A DNA stretch of 64,000 nucleotides, taken from assembly GCF_000143415.4 (NCBI RefSeq), contig NW_003314294.1:300616-364615 (forward strand), read 5' to 3'. The notes beneath the pieces were generated by a model. The model made no database searches. It was not told the DNA's origin and saw only the letters and a program-made list of their open reading frames with translations. A program made the position numbers and the translations under genes. Shown piece by piece: positions 54,208-64,000 of the stretch. The DNA comes from Selaginella moellendorffii. Taxonomy: Eukaryota; Streptophyta; Lycopodiopsida; Selaginellales; Selaginellaceae. Numbering within the stretch: the stretch's first letter is position 1; each line of letters begins with the position of its first letter.

Positions 54208-57200
54208 TCACAAAATGGGCGGGAGACTATAAACTTTTATCCTTCTTTGCTTAGGATGATTGTGCTTGGTTTTCCTGCGCAGACACCCCGACGCAACAGA
54301 GATGTTAACGTTGGAGAGCAGCACGTATGGAGCACTGTCATGTCGATCCAGCTCCATAGCCTCGTCCGCCGCTCTCCTAGCCCGCTTCAAATGCCCGTGA
54401 GTTCCACACGCCCCCAGCAAGCTCGTCCACCCCACGCTGCCAGGATTAAACGGCATGCTGTGGAGCAAATCCTCAGCCTCCTCCAGCTTCACAGCGCGCG
54501 ATAGAACCGTCACAACGCCCGAGTAGTGATCGAAAGTTGGAGTGATCCTGTCCTCGATCATCGACTGGAAGTACCACTTACACTCGTCAACGAGGCCGGT
54601 GTGGCCACACGCCAACAGGAAAGTCGGCTCCAGCGGTTTGTAGCCGTGGAGCTCGAAGAGGCGGTAGAACCAGAGCGTGTCGATGCCGTAGCCATGGTGA
54701 GCGTGGGCTGCGATGATCCCGTGCCAGCACACACGGCGTTCTTGGCATCCATCCTCTCGAACATACGTCGAGCTTGCCACACTTTGCGTAGAGATTAAAC
54801 GCCGCGCACTCCACCGCCGTGTTCCGCTCCAGCTCGGGGCTCTGCCTCACGGCCTGCTCGAAGATCTTCCTCCCGCTGTCGAGCAGCCTCGCGTTGGAGC
54901 AAACGCTGAGGATGTTGGTGATGGTGTGGGCGTCGGGTGTTACGTTGCTCTCGCTGACCATCTTGCTGTAGAGCTCGAGAGCGTGCCACCGTTTTGAGCG
55001 TAGGCCGCGATCATGGCGTTCCAGGCCATCACGTCCGGTTGGAGCTGCTCGAAGACGTGGAACGCAGCGTCAACCTGGTTGCACCTGGCGTACATGTGGA
55101 CGAGAGCGGTCTTGAGGCTGAGGTCGGAGCTATATCTGCTGGAAGAGACTTGCTCGTGGATCCTGTATCCTTCTCTCACGGCTCCAGGCATCGAGCAAGC
55201 AGCGAGAGCTCCAGCGAAAGTCCCCTCGTTGGCTTTGATCCCTGCGGAGCTCATCTCCCAGTAGAGCCGGACACCGTCCTCGTAAGCTACCAGCATCGCG
55301 TTCCAGCAGTTTGCGCTGGATTTGAGGTGCCTGGGTACATGGAGATGAGCGCACCTGCACAGCCGTGTCCGTGAAGAACTTACAGAGTCTGTCAAACGGT
55401 GAATGACTATACCTTCCCAGAGTGACTCCATAGCCGAGCACGCAGCGATGACCGCCAGCATCGTCACCTCGGTCGGCTGGACTCCTTCCAGGATCATCCC
55501 CCGGTAGAGCCTGAGAGCTCTTCGAGCGTCACCACCTTGGACGTAAGCACGACTTCATCCGCTTGAACACCGCCTTGGCTTCGCGAATCTCTCCACAGCT
55601 CGCATACATTTTAATAAGCGCGTTGAGAACCACCGGAGATTGAGAGCAGTCCTTGGAGGCTACGTGAAGCTTCTGACAATCTTTAAGCTCCGCACAGGCG
55701 CTTAGAATGCTCGAGAGTGTCGACTCATCCGCATCCAAGCCTCGCTGCTTCATCATGTCGTAAAGATCGACAGCGGCCCTGCTGTATCCTCCTGCTCGTA
55801 GGCCGTGATCATCGCATTCCACACCACGACCGCCTTTGTGTCCTTGCAGCTCTGGAAAATCGACAGCTCCAGCCTCCCACACTTAACGTACATGTTGGTG
55901 AGTGCTGCCACCAGAACTCCATCGCTGAATCCATCTCTCCTCGCCAAGACCAGTGCATGCAGCGCCTGCCGGAGCTCCAAATCGTTGGCATTGGAACAGG
56001 CGCTCAGAACGCTGGTGAAAGTCACCTTGTCCGGCTCCATGCCTTCTCCCTCCATCTCGGTTCCTCCCGTGCTGAGTGTAGGCCACGATCAAAGCCGTCC
56101 AGGAGACCACATCGTGAGCTCTCACTTTCGAGAAAACTCGGCTGCCCGCGTCAAGTTCGTTGCACTTCCCATACATGCTGATGAGAGCGTTCTGGACCTT
56201 GATGTTGGAGTCGTAGCCGTGATCAACGCCCGAGTTTTAGCAGTCGTAAGCTTGCAGAGATACCCAGAGCAATCACCACCGTAACTTCGTCCCGATGGAC
56301 TTTCTGCGCCACCATCTCGTGATAGACTTCAAGAGCTTCCCTGTCCAGATTATTCTGTGTGTAAGCTCCCAGCATCGCGTTCCAGGACACCACATTCTTG
56401 TGCTGGATCCCATTGAAAACTTGTCTCGCCATGCCAACTTTCCCGAACTTGCGATACATGGTCACGATGGCAGTGGCCACGGTCACATTGGCTTCCAGGT
56501 GAGAGCCTCGAATACGATCTTGGATCCGCTTTCCCACCTCCCGATGATCCAGCATCAAAGAGCAAGCGTTGAAAACGCTTGCAAAGGTGACTTCGTTGGG
56601 CTCCAGTTCCATCCTCTCGAAAAGCTCCAGCGCCTGCACGGCCTCTCCTTGCTGAGAACAAGCAGCGATCATAGCGTTCCAGGAGACCACGCTCTTGCTC
56701 TCGATCTTGTCAAAGACGGCCCTCGCAACGTCTAGTCGAAGCGCGTTCTGGACGACGATCGATGACGAGAGACCCTAAACCCTGGCATGAGCTCTGGAAT
56801 GGATCTTCTTCCCTTCCTCGAGCGAGGAGAAAGCTCCCAGGATCCCAGCGAAAGTTGTGTCGCTGGCTTTCAATCCGAAACCTTCCATCTCCTCGCAGAG
56901 CTGCCGAGCTTAGTCGCTATGCCCGCCCTGGGCATATGCCGCGATCATCGAGTTCCAGCATATCATGTCCCTGTTCTCGATCCGATCGAACACCTCGCAG
57001 CCTGCCACAGCGGGCATACATCTTCACGAGCCCAGTCTCCACAACTATCCCACTCTGGAACTCGCCACTGGAAATCCTGGCATGGATCCTCCGGCCTTCT
57101 TCCAGATCCCTCAAGATGGAGCAAGCGCCAAGGACGCTGGAAAGAGTAGCGCTGTCGGGCTTGATCCCCGCCGAGTCCATGTCTCGATCGCCTTGTGGCC

Positions 57201-57504
57201 CCGATGGTGAAGTTCCAGGAGAAGAGGCTTCTTCGCGGGAGGGCATGGAAGACCTGGATGGCGACGTCGACGCTGCCGCATTTGCCATACGTCTGGAGGA
57301 GGTGATTGCCGAGGAATCCATCGCTGTCGAGGGCGTGGCCCTGCGGTAGGGGGGTCGCACTGCCGCAGTGCTTGAGGGCGACTGGAATTGCAAATGGTAG
57401 AGACCGTCGTCGAGGCGTGCCAATCGCTGCAAGGGAGAATCGATGATCGCTGTGCTGAGGAGACGCCGCCGCGCTTTTCGAAAGCTTGTATCATTTCCCG
57501 GCAT
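54208..57504 (-). pseudogene. Large broken PPR gene (PLS type with E motif)
   Basis: Read leftwards from 57504: PPR repeats in order, e.g. DSATLSSVLGACSILRDLEE, VSWNAMIAACSQQGEAVQAL, NVVSWNAMLGAYTQNNLDRE, MYGKCNELDAGSRVFSKV, KVTFTSVLSACSNANDLEL, VVLNALIKMYASCGEIREAK, VMAWNAMIAAYAQNGG, HTITNILSVCSNARLLDSGR, CWHGIIAAHAHHGYG. The end is an E-motif-like WTSLLGACGTHGHLKRARRA with AMELDRHDSAPYVLLSNV. About a dozen or more repeats, but the frame changes at least seven times (near 57240, 56920, 56220, 56060, 55880, 55530, 54960 and 54780). The E region is cut short and there is no DYW domain. Intact relatives edit or process organellar RNA. Pieces of this or a sister gene are scattered at 32.7, 41.2, 42.2, 52.1, 59.7 and 61.2 kb. 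Confidence 0.85.
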
Positions 57505-58172
57505 TCGTTTGAGGACGAGGATCCTGTTTAGGGTATTCTTGTTGTTATATATGGCTTGCTATCGATAAGAGTGAATGTTAGTCAGGTATGCTCAAAGGCA
57601 TTTCTACTAGTTAGATTATAAAATTTGTCTTAAAACACCCTTCCTTTCTCTGCTACAACTTACACCGACCGGAGTACATGAAGGACGCACTGCGCACCTG
57701 ACACTCACACAAATTACATGCAGCTACTGTCAGCAAGTACTTGAAACAAACTATCTGCAAGTTCTTAAAAAAAAACTATCGCTGATGCCGGTTTTGTTGC
57801 CCCCCTTTCGAAAGTTTTTTGCTCTAGTCCAGCAAACAGGTCGCTAGTGTCATATCTTAGGCGGCTCAAGCTCTACATCGACGACGCGCTCGACGAGCCC
57901 CCGATCGACAAGATCGTCATCGCGCCTCATGGAAAATCCGCGTGGCTTTCTCGATTGATCCTGGCATGAGCCGCGCAGCGATCAGGGCATCGGATTGATC
58001 AGTTGATCGATGCTCTGCGAGTGATTGCGAGTGAAAGCGTGAAGGATCAAGCAGCATTCGGTAGAGGATCACAGTTTTCTAGATTTTCTAGCGAGAGTCC
58101 CCCGAGTTCCAGCTCTCTGGCGGGGCAGCTCGCCCGGAGATCTCCTCGAGTGGTCACTAGAGGTGGAACGCA
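57505..58172. other. Intergenic, upstream of the aspartic-protease-like gene
   Basis: A 42-codon plus-strand frame at 57841-57969 (SYLRRLKLYIDDALDEPPID) follows an acceptor-like CAG and is GC-rich. It could be a stray exon; I do not recognise it. Otherwise I see nothing. Confidence 0.35.
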
Positions 58173-59354
58173 ATGAAATTCTCAAGCATTCCAGCAGCTC
58201 GAAAACTCAAGATTCGAGATGGAGAATGCTCTAGGAGCTCTATGCTCATGTTGGAAGCTGAAACGCCCAGTGGGATGGATGGCAAAATGCCAAATGGAAG
58301 ATGGAGTTCAATGCCAACCGAGGTCTTGGATGGCAAGATGCCAAATGGAAGATGGAGCTCAATGTATGTTATCACTATCTTTTTGGTGACGATGTTATGT
58401 GTGGTAAATGCTCAAGTCGTGAGATTGCCATTGACTTTGAAAAGTCGGCCTGAATTTGGGCTTTGGGCCACAATACCTATAAATGGGCTTCCAGTTTCAT
58501 TTCTTGTGGATACTGGATCAGCTGCTCCATTTGTTTTGGATGAACCTGATTTAGATAGAATTCGGGGATCATTTGGACAAGCACATGAAATTGAGGGGAA
58601 AAATTGTGTTTATTGCACAAACATAAGCTATGCTGGTGGACATTGGGTTAAAGGTCATTTTAAAGAATCTCAGTGGCTAGTTGGTAATAAACTAAAGCAA
58701 ACTAGATTTTTATTAGCTAATGAATGGAGTGGCAAAGGATTAGATGGATCTCGTGGAAGTACGGTGAAAGCTTTACTGGGTTTTGGACAAAGAGAAGATT
58801 CCATAATTAGCCAGTGGAAATACGACAGATTTAGTCATTGGCATAATGGTGATCGAGGTGAAATAGTCTTTGGGGTATCTGGACATCCTAAAGGTGCTGT
58901 TATCATTAAATTGGCTAATGCTGATACTGTTTACAAAACGCAAGTATACAGGTTGACATATGATTCGGAATCTATCGCTGTGAATTTGAATATTCCATGG
59001 GACACTGGAACTGAAAACACATGGTTCGACAGTAAATTGTACGGATTAATTGCCAGGAAGATGCTTTCTACGATAAGTGATATATATTTCAACAAAACAC
59101 TTGACACGGCATGCTCTCCTAAAATTGCATTTAATTTGCAATTACCACCCATACAAATTGATCTTGGACAAGGAATTTTAAAAATTCCAAAATCAAGCTA
59201 TATGTCACCTATTGATGGAGTGGGATTATGTGTGAATTTTAGATTGGATGAAGGAAGAAAACCAATAAATATTATTGGTTTGTCTTTTTTGAAAAATTTG
59301 AGAGTTACATACGATTTAAGGTCACGAACTATGTCTTACATTCAAGAAATGTAA
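58173..59354 (+). CDS. Pepsin-like aspartic protease-like protein, intact
   Basis: 393 codons from ATG 58173; an in-frame ATG at 58362 (M64) directly precedes a signal-peptide-like stretch (MYVITIFLVTMLCVVNAQ) and is the likelier functional start, giving 330 residues. Two active-site motifs are present: FLVDTGSA (D113) and IPWDTGTE (D277). Supporting motifs: KALLGFGQ, a FGVSGHPKG segment, and IIGLSFLKNLRVTYD near the end, matching the hydrophobic-hydrophobic-Gly C-terminal motif of family A1. There is no plant-specific saposin-like insert and few Cys, so it is neither a typical phytepsin nor nepenthesin. Residues 1-63 contain a duplicated DGKMPNGRWSSM unit. Probably secreted. The paralogue at 1513-2480 is broken. 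Confidence 0.82.
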   Translation: MKFSSIPAARKLKIRDGECSRSSMLMLEAETPSGMDGKMPNGRWSSMPTEVLDGKMPNGRWSSMYVITIFLVTMLCVVNAQVVRLPLTLKSRPEFGLWATIPINGLPVSFLVDTGSAAPFVLDEPDLDRIRGSFGQAHEIEGKNCVYCTNISYAGGHWVKGHFKESQWLVGNKLKQTRFLLANEWSGKGLDGSRGSTVKALLGFGQREDSIISQWKYDRFSHWHNGDRGEIVFGVSGHPKGAVIIKLANADTVYKTQVYRLTYDSESIAVNLNIPWDTGTENTWFDSKLYGLIARKMLSTISDIYFNKTLDTACSPKIAFNLQLPPIQIDLGQGILKIPKSSYMSPIDGVGLCVNFRLDEGRKPINIIGLSFLKNLRVTYDLRSRTMSYIQEM

Positions 59355-59690
59355 AACTATATATATCCTTAAAACGAACAGGAAAATTTCCCTCACCTAA
59401 GCTTTACCTATGAAGGCAGAGTTAGAGGCGAGGCTGATAAAAGAAGGGGAGAAAAACTAACTGAGGAAGCCCAGCCAAACCTGCTTGCCAGTAGACCCCC
59501 CTCAGACCCATTCCTCAAAAGCTCAAATTCTTGTGGAATTCTTCATAAGTTCAGGGTCTGATATAGATTTTGGTGCTGGAACTTCACTTCCCTGCTTGTT
59601 TTCCAGCGCGTTGGCACTCCATTGCCAAGCTCGCACTGCCGACAGTGAGCTCGCGAGCCGTGAGTCCATGGGTATTTCTGAGTTCTCTTT
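59355..59690. other. Downstream of the aspartic-protease-like gene, no gene seen
   Basis: Presumably 3' UTR and flank. Short frames only. Confidence 0.5.
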
Positions 59691-60045
59691 TAAAAGCTGT
59701 GATCACCAGCTCTGGAAAATCTCACTCGATAAGAAAAGGCCATGCCTTGCCGAGCTCCAAATCGTTGGCATTGAAACAGGCGCTCAGAATGCTGGTGAGC
59801 TTCCGGTGACTTTCTAGCTGCTACTCACGTTTTCTTATTTTGGCGTTTTGGTTGGGGAAGGGGACTGCGCGAAGGCCGTGGGAATCCAGAGCTCATCTTT
59901 TGTTATCCATAACTGAGACCAGCATCCGGAGGTCCCCCTCACGGAGATCAAGCGTTGCACGCCTGCTTGTAGAACTCAAGAGCTGCCGGGAGAGCATGGA
60001 AGATCTGGATGGCGTCGTCGACGCTGCCGACGAATAGTAGGAATA
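59690..60045 (-). pseudogene. Small PPR fragments
   Basis: 59745-59805 matches about 55965-56025 (antisense of a PPR repeat), and 59965-60035 matches about 57225-57290. Separated by unrelated sequence. Confidence 0.65.
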
Positions 60046-60989
60046 TGCCTATAATTTTTAACTATAATTATTCGGTCAGAATATAGATTCAGAAACTACA
60101 CATGTCTTTGACATTCAGTCAGTTTTTTTCAATGGTGCAGTTATATCCGCAATAATTGAATCAGTTAATAACATTTATGATAATAGTCCCTGTTATTCTG
60201 GATTTTCATTTACAACCCTAGACTTACTATTATATTATCAAACTCAAGGTGGTGGCTTATACTCGCAATAAAAGGATGGAAGAAGCAAAAGGCCCTTCTG
60301 ACCGTGCTTGGCAGCCCCAATACACGAAATCTGTTCTGACCCAATATCTAGTTGCTGAGGATAAGCATAAGGAAAACTTGCAAGTGGTCTTGTTTTTCTG
60401 TTTGGAAACGCTTATTTGACAAGCAAACTAACCTTCCATATTTCTATTTGATCTTGTATTGATCTATAGGCTACAAAGAATAAATAGTGCTGCATTGATC
60501 ATCTACAGGCTCACATTCTGGCCCTATCGGTCTAAGATGATTCTTTATTATCATTATTATTACTATTTGACTTGCTGGTATTTTTTTAATTTGTTGATAT
60601 AATGTTATTAAGATTTTCAAGCTGCTTAATTATTAATCTCGCAGCTTAATTTGGTTTTTATATTAATATTATAAATATCTTGTTGGTTTTATGATTTTTT
60701 ATATGATTAAATATAAAGTTTTATCTACATTTTGTAATTTATAAATGCTACTTACAATATAAATAACGTGTGATCATTTAATGGCGTGATTCTAAGTAAA
60801 GAACTGGATGCTCTTGTATTGCCTTTGTGATTTGGACGTGCCATTAGAAATATTTCTTTTTAGCTGGTCATGTATCTTTTGCCACTAAGTGTCTAGAGCT
60901 CTTGGTTTATTCAAAACACTCTCAAACCATATAGAGAATTTTTATTGATTGTATGCCCCTCCCTAGTATATCTCATGATTATAAGTGAG
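60046..60989. repeat. Rearranged copy of the 43.4-44.15 kb repeat
   Basis: 60178-60290 matches 43465-43550 plus 43955-44000 in direct orientation; 60840-60950 matches about 44000-44150 in inverted orientation. Near 60302-60320 a short stretch (GTGCTTGGCAGCCC) matches the cysteine protease exon 1 region at about 31997. Confidence 0.5.
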
Positions 60990-61062
60990 TGCCATGCAAG
61001 CAAGAGTTATAGTAGCGAGTGGGAGCTGGGTCACAGGCTGATGATCTTCTCCAACACCTCTG
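60990..61062 (+). pseudogene. Captured fragment of cysteine protease exon 1
   Basis: Encodes CHASKSYSSEWELGHRLMIFSNT on plus, matching the propeptide segment AKHGKSYSSDWEKARRLMIFSDT of the gene at 30922-32141. It ends abruptly and is followed by PPR-derived sequence. Confidence 0.75.
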
Positions 61063-61079
61063 CCTCACAAGTGATCATT

Positions 61080-61440
61080 CCAGCTTCAAGAGCATTCTCT
61101 TTGCACCTCTGGAAAATCTCCAGGAAAACACCTCTCACTTTGGAGAGTGTCAAGCTTGTTTTGGCAATTTTTTAAGAGTTTCGAATGTTACACAAGATGC
61201 CAAATACATGCTGGACAAAGTAGCACTGTCAGGCTTGATCCCCAAGGAGTCCATGCTCCTGAACATTTCATGCCTGTTCTTGGCAAAGGAAGAGCTCGAC
61301 AGTGTTGTTGATGCTGTTGCATTTGCCATACGTGATTGGCAAGGAATCCATCACTGGTGAGGCTTCTGGTGACAATGGTATATGAATCCACCCCTGCTGT
61401 AAGGCTGCCACATTACCACAGTGCTTGAGAAGCAAGGACA
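61080..61440 (-). pseudogene. PPR fragment joined to the protease fragment
   Basis: Antisense matches to the 57.1-57.4 kb PPR region (GLIPKESMLLNIS in the shadow frame corresponds to the AGIKPD repeat). It is more diverged than the copies at 32.9 and 41.3 kb. Confidence 0.6.
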
Positions 61441-61740
61441 TTGGGAGAATTGATGATGGAGATGCTGGAGTTTGTCCAAAGATTTAAAAAAATGGGATAA
61501 ATCCATTAATAAATAATCCATTATTAATGGGATAAATTTTTATCTCATTTTTTAAATTTATAATGAAGATGTTTATTTTAGGGGTGTAAAGAATATATTT
61601 AAAATATTTGAACCTTAAACCTTCTCTAATTCACTCCTAAGGATAAGTTACAAGATTGAAAATGTAATGCATTGCCACATCTTGTAATTGAGAATAGGCT
61701 AAGGCTGTTGTCTAGGGGCAGGGATTTTTTCATGGTAAAT
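61441..61740. other. AT-rich, no gene
   Basis: Contains a short TTAATAAATAATCCATTATTAATGG-like imperfect inverted repeat near 61500. Nothing else. Confidence 0.4.
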
Positions 61741-62655
61741 TGTTGGCAATGAATATATTATTATTGCCTCTGATTACTTGATTCATTGAGTGGAGAGTTG
61801 ATGCTTTTGCTAATGTGTCAAGGACTGCTATTAGGTACTTCCTCCTCAATCGAGTGGTGTTTTAGCATTCATGTCTAGAGTGGATTTCTCTTGGATAATG
61901 GTTTTATATTTATGGTTGAGGCATTTCACATTATAACATTTTGGCTTGGGATATGTTAAACTTTTATAAGTGTTTATCATCCATAGATCGATAGTTTGGT
62001 GGAATAGCTTATCTAGACCTTCAAAAGGATCATTACAAAATATATGAATTTTCAACATTCGAATTAGGATGGTTATTTGCCATCTTTTTGGTATATATAT
62101 GTTATAGGAGTATAGAGTTTTGTTAATGCTTCACCATATAAATTTCTATATGGTTATAACCCGATATTATCAATAGAGTTGAGTTTACCTTCACAATTGC
62201 CACAAGTTATTAATGTTAGGTTTTAGGATTAATATTTGGCAAGCATTCTTCCACTTGTTCGAGCAAAGTTTGCTAAACATTTGGGCTATGTACAAGTGGG
62301 ACAATAATGGTATTATAACTCCCATCATCATCCACCTATAGAGTATAAAGTGGATGTCTATTTTCCCAATCTTATGGTACATAGTCTGTCTAAGGGGCTC
62401 TTGCTTAATGGAAGGGACCGTATCAAATGTTATGGCAACTTAGAACTCAAGTTTATAAGGTTCAACATGATATTCAATAGGCTAATCCTCCAAAAATTGT
62501 GTATATCCAACAACTAAAACGTTTTGTATAAAGGAATCAAGAATATTAGTACCACCTACAAATCCACCAGTGGTTCCTCCTAATGCTCTTTCAAATTTTG
62601 GCCCATCAACTAAGGAACCTTGACTGCCTTCCATCCTTCTAAGAGGAGGGGATGA
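61741..62655 (+). pseudogene. Decayed integrase of the 175-bp-LTR gypsy family, plus strand
   Basis: Reads EYIIIASDYLI (integrase core) at 61750-61785, then decayed catalytic and C-terminal parts aligning with about 20390 down to 19560 of the better copy. It ends with a purine tract GAGGAGGGGATGA just before an LTR. Many stops. Confidence 0.7.
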
Positions 62656-62947
62656 TGTGAGGTCCAAGTATACAGTTATGTGTAACCTCCTGAGTTTGGA
62701 CTTCCCAGGAGGTCACTCAACCCAGTACTATTCAAACCCAAGGACGCTTAACCCCAAATATCCCAAGACCCTTAACCAATTGGAAAAGGGGGTGCACTCT
62801 TATTCATGGGCCCTTTCCCTTTATATTTGAACCCCTATGGACAGTCTCTCGAGTCGTTCCCTTTGGTTGCTTATATTATGATGCATGTACAATAATATTA
62901 GCATAATGGATTTTAATAGCCGTTAGATTAGTTTTAATCTAGACCAC
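62656..62947 (+). repeat. Gypsy 3' LTR remnant carrying a TRIM solo LTR
   Basis: 62656-62680 and 62876-62947 are the two parts of a 175-bp-type LTR (TGTGAGGTCCAAG...TAGCCGTTAGATTAG), split by the TRIM solo LTR. The similarity to the family LTR fades after about 62947. Confidence 0.75.
62681..62875 (-). repeat. Cassandra-like TRIM solo LTR with TSD
   Basis: 195 bp; on the minus strand it starts TATAAGCAACC and ends GGAGGTTACA, with the 5S-like block (C-box side GGGTTGAGTGACCTCCTGGG). Flanked on both sides by TTATG (62676-62680 and 62876-62880), a perfect 5-bp TSD. A solo LTR left by recombination between the two LTRs. Confidence 0.88.
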
Positions 62948-63179
62948 ATTGTGAGGTGGTTCCTATTGGGTTCTTGTGGATATAATATATAATATAAGCC
63001 CCACTCTCACCTAGTCAGATGAAAACATGGAGGTATGGTTTGTGCTTTCACCAACAAACAACATAGGGCAGCCCTTTAGAGTCACGAGAGGAGAATACTT
63101 CTCTCTATAGGAGAAGCGCAAGTAATGCCACAGGTATCAGATGACAAGATCAAAAGATAAATTCCCAAACAGCTCAATA

Positions 63180-64000
63180 TGGTAGAATCTAACACCCTTC
63201 TAGAAGGGGATGGATTGGTGGTATAATGGTGCTAGCAGTTACTAGAGGATTTGGATTGGGACCCTGTAGCATGGCAACGAGGTGGGTTTTTCTTGTACAC
63301 AGTCAAAGAGGCATATAATGGGCTGTTGACATCTCATGAAGAGGTGAGAGAGGAAATATCAAAATTGTGGTAGAAGTGGATGGCACAAGGTGTGGATGCA
63401 AAGTAGATACTAGGAAACACATTAGACTTCTAGAAGCTCCCAATCCAGGAGAAGGCCAAAGTCACATCTTGGCTAGTGGCCAAAAGTGGTCTCCTAGTTG
63501 GCAACAATTTTGAGAGGAGGTGAAACAAAGGTGTAAAGAATGTGACAAGGTGGAAATAGTTAGTTATGCATTGTGGGAGTGTGATGTGGCTAAGGAGGTG
63601 TGGCTGTAGATCTTTACAGCAGTAAAGGAACTTGGGATCTCACAAGACTTCAAGGCTTGGTGTGGAGACGTCATACATTGGTTCGAGGGGGCTAGAGGCC
63701 TTGCCACAAGTCCCACATGAAGGTGCATCAGGTGTAGGGGACATCATGGCTGGGGGATTCATATGTGTTGGGATGAGACAAGGGTAGAGATAGGGGTCCT
63801 TGTGTGGGCCATATTAGATGGGCAGTCTAACGAGCGATGGGGGTCTAGTTTGTGTGGGAAGCATACAATTGAGCATATTTTGATGGGGTACAAGCCACGG
63901 TATTAGCAATTATGGCAGCATGGTGGAGGCTTACACTAGCAGCAGTATGACTACATCATGCCATCCTTAGAGACAAGAAGGAATGGCAAAAGGCATGCAT
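63180..64000 (+). pseudogene. LINE 3' remnant (zf-RVT region)
   Basis: Near 63450-63520 one frame reads EKAKVTSWLVAKSGLLVGNNFERR; a shift of frame continues with ECDKVEIVSYALWECDVAKEVW. Together these give the Trp, Cys and His pattern of the zf-RVT segment that follows the reverse transcriptase in plant LINEs. Upstream, GGFFLYTVKEAYNGLL fits the segment before it. Stops and shifts throughout. The element continues beyond the window or is truncated. Confidence 0.5.

Overview
The window looks like a repeat-rich, gene-poor stretch of a land-plant nuclear genome. Intron-bearing and F-box genes, PLS-type pentatricopeptide (PPR) sequences, Ty3/gypsy chromoviruses and a 5S-rRNA-bearing TRIM retrotransposon all point to a vascular plant. 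A Selaginella-like lycophyte is my best guess, from the style of the PPR and F-box families and the kind of chromovirus; this is inference, not proof. Two runs of N (6356-6455 and 29616-29914) mark assembly gaps.

Layout. 0-3.4 kb: a possible terminal exon, a broken aspartic-protease-like gene (1513-2480, minus) and a segment duplicated near 38.4 kb. 3.4-7.0 kb: old repeats, a gypsy gag scrap, and a cluster of Cassandra-like TRIM LTRs carrying the 3' half of 5S rRNA. 7.08-13.76 kb: a decayed gypsy element split by a young, nearly intact chromovirus (7542-13134; TSD ATTGG; 3 differences between its 387-bp LTRs). 14-18.7 kb: a candidate solo LTR, a broken F-box paralogue (about 15.1-16.0 kb, minus), a second complete TRIM (17727-18406) and a 154-bp tandem duplication. 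19.3-30.2 kb: a second gypsy family with very short (175-bp) LTRs (19323-24330, minus; several stops), older gypsy remnants, and an LTR blown up by a TA-rich microsatellite. 30.9-32.1 kb: a four-exon papain-family cysteine protease with every catalytic residue but a stop and a 1-bp deletion. 32.7-34.3, 41.2-43.3, 52.1-57.5 and 59.7-61.4 kb: broken and shuffled PPR sequences, repeatedly placed next to a Trp/Pro-rich coding fragment. 34.8-37.3 and 44.3-50.1 kb: heavily decayed gypsy copies, one carrying a 1.1-kb solo LTR with a 12-bp minisatellite. 39.2-40.1 kb: a second broken F-box paralogue. The intact F-box gene is at 51020-51976 (minus), and an intact aspartic-protease-like gene at 58173-59354 (plus). 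61.7-64 kb: a gypsy tail whose LTR was hit by a TRIM solo LTR, then a LINE scrap.

Most notable. The chromovirus at 7.5-13.1 kb combines two signals that can be read directly. First, a 16-nt site just after the 5' LTR is perfectly complementary to an LTR segment about 29 nt downstream of the TATA box, as expected for self-primed reverse transcription of the Tf1/sushi type. Second, the gag/pol overlap has a textbook -1 frameshift signal: G GGA AAC, a 6-nt spacer, a perfect 10-bp stem and a possible 7-bp second stem. Apart from transposons, only two genes in the window look undamaged.
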